From: Simiduia aestuariiviva
GTDB taxonomy: Bacteria; Pseudomonadota; Gammaproteobacteria; Pseudomonadales; Cellvibrionaceae
Length of the DNA: 64,000 bases
Assembly (NCBI RefSeq): GCF_014192475.1
Contig: NZ_JACHXZ010000001.1
Coordinates: forward strand, 186,001 to 250,000
Direction of reading: 5' to 3'
The notes under the pieces are model-generated. The model searched no databases. It was not told the DNA's origin and saw only the letters and a list, made by a program, of their open reading frames with translations. The position numbers and the translations under genes were made by a program. Position 1 is the stretch's first letter. Each line of letters starts with the position of its first letter. Below are positions 63,076 through 64,000 of this stretch, piece by piece.

Positions 63076-64000
63076 TTATTCAATGTAGACGGTTAGGCTA
63101 ATCCATGCTGCTCGAGGCTCGCCGATAAAATACCGGTCGCCGCTAAAGGCTGAATAGTCGGCGCGCTCGGCGTAGCGGGTGTTGGTGAGATTGGTGATGC
63201 GCGCCCCGAGCGTCAGCGATCGTGTGAGCTGGTGCTGCACGCGCAAGTGTGCCAACCGGTGGCCCCTGTAGGCGTGGGTGTTTTCTAAATTTGTGTAGTA
63301 GCGGCCCATGTCGAGCAGTTCCAGTTCGGCGTGGGTTGCTGTGGTGGGTGTCCAGTTAAGACGCAGGGTCTGCAGTGAATAGGGTGCAGAGACAACGCGA
63401 TTACCCTGAGTTGCGATGTTTGCGTCGCTGCCGGGCGCGGAGACATTGGTGCGATAGTGGTGATCTGCCAGTGTGCCGGTAAGAGCGATCTGCCAGTGAT
63501 CGTTCAGCTGCCAATTCAGCGCGTATTCAAAACCTTGGTGTTCCGTTTTGCCGCCGTTGATGTTCAGTCGGTCTGCGCTTTGGAATATCACCTGATCTTT
63601 GCGCATGTGAAATGCGGTGACACTGTAGCGCAAACCCGCCCATTGGCCGCGCAGGCCCAGCTCATTGCTGTGGATCGATTCCGAATCGAGGTGCGCATTC
63701 ATCTGGCCATTTTGCAGTCGGTACATCTCTGTAGCTTGGGGCGCGCGCTTGCCTTGTGCATAGCGCGCGAACACCGTGTGGTTTGCGCTAATGTGATGCA
63801 ACAGCGCCACATGGGAGGACAAATTGCCAAAGCGATCGGAGCGGTCATCTGGGCGTGAATAGCGGCAACCCACGGCGCCGGTAAAACCGTTGATGCAGGG
63901 GCTGCCATCTTCGGCGGTATCGCCGCTAATCATTTTATTGTGGTAATCGTAATGCAGGGTTTCGTAGCGCAGTCCAACCGTCGCGGCCGTGTGTTCGGTG
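63076..64000 (-). CDS. TonB-dependent receptor, C-terminal part (5' end beyond window)
   Basis: The last 307 codons of a beta-barrel receptor; the start lies to the right of the window edge, and the frame is open to base 64000. Alternating beta-strands: HHISANHTVFARYAQGKRAPQATEMYRLQNGQ, GLRYSVTAFHMRKDQVIFQ, GFEYALNWQLNDHWQIALTGTLADHHYR, SLQTLRLNWTPTTATHAELELLDMGRYYTNLEN, LTLGARITNLTNTRYAERADYSAFSGDRYFIGEPR, ending WISLTVYIE. The typical NLTNTRYA and the terminal strand fit TonB-dependent outer-membrane receptors. Ligand unknown; probably imports a product linked to the neighbouring exported amidohydrolase. Confidence 0.85.
   Translation of the reverse strand, partial: TEHTAATVGLRYETLHYDYHNKMISGDTAEDGSPCINGFTGAVGCRYSRPDDRSDRFGNLSSHVALLHHISANHTVFARYAQGKRAPQATEMYRLQNGQMNAHLDSESIHSNELGLRGQWAGLRYSVTAFHMRKDQVIFQSADRLNINGGKTEHQGFEYALNWQLNDHWQIALTGTLADHHYRTNVSAPGSDANIATQGNRVVSAPYSLQTLRLNWTPTTATHAELELLDMGRYYTNLENTHAYRGHRLAHLRVQHQLTRSLTLGARITNLTNTRYAERADYSAFSGDRYFIGEPRAAWISLTVYIE

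Noticed and set aside
1-64000. CRISPR array, prophage or insertion sequence
   Set aside because: No regularly spaced repeats with unique spacers, no transposase or integrase frame, and no phage structural genes were recognised.

Overview
The window is a chromosomal segment of a gammaproteobacterium. Codon use is GC-rich and the gene order recalls Pseudomonas, Vibrio and the marine Cellvibrio-like bacteria: serB next to fimX, pomAB next to xseB-ispA-dxs, tsaD divergent from rpsU-dnaG-rpoD, and nrdR-ribD-ribE-ribB-ribH-nusB-thiL-pgpA. No phage, IS element or CRISPR array was seen. Almost all of it is housekeeping DNA, and the unusual signals lie in intergenic regions. Placement near Cellvibrionaceae is an inference.

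Region by region. 1-2.5 kb: leucine-degradation (liu) operon on the minus strand (liuB partial, liuA, liuR) with a MerR-type operator. 2.6-10 kb: a YggN-like periplasmic protein, ahpA/serB back to back, then FimX and a PilZ-like protein. 10-14 kb: cysE, a GNAT acetyltransferase, srkA and a FabH-like synthase. 14-20 kb: comF divergent from the biotin operon bioB-F-H-C-(arsC)-bioD, with a BirA-like operator on the bioB promoter. 20-28.5 kb: a FlgG-tail-like protein, a SprA-like protein, a long acyl-CoA dehydrogenase with a PsrA-like site, small accessory genes, and a divergent REC-EAL / HPt pair. 28.7-32.3 kb: purEK and an acyl-CoA ligase. 32.4-39.6 kb: the nrdR-riboflavin-nusB-thiL-pgpA block, in which the bifunctional-looking RibBA has a dead GTP cyclohydrolase half and a separate ribA supplies that activity. 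39.7-43.8 kb: CHASE-PAS histidine kinase, REC-GGDEF, REC, and an LRR protein. 43.8-49.6 kb: dxs-ispA-xseB, and pomA-pomB-PilZ.

49.6-49.8 kb holds what I consider the best find: a perfect GacA box (TGTAAG-N6-CTTACA) followed by an unannotated small RNA with six ANGGA motifs and an intrinsic terminator, i.e. an RsmY/RsmZ/CsrB-type decoy RNA. 50-54 kb: HNH endonuclease, cca, folK-folB-tsaD. 54-59 kb: the macromolecular-synthesis operon rpsU-yqeY-dnaG-rpoD with an rpsU attenuator. 59-60 kb: two 171-bp direct repeats, tRNA-Ile2 (CAT), and a duplicated terminator module with a possible tRNA 3'-end remnant. 60-64 kb: secreted nuclease, potassium channel, amidohydrolase and a truncated TonB-dependent receptor.

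Cyclic-di-GMP recurs (FimX, two PilZ proteins, REC-EAL, REC-GGDEF). Together with the polar stator genes and the Gac/Rsm-type RNA, this suggests that the control of motility versus attachment is partly encoded here. Starts were chosen by family comparison and ribosome-binding sites. No database search was run.
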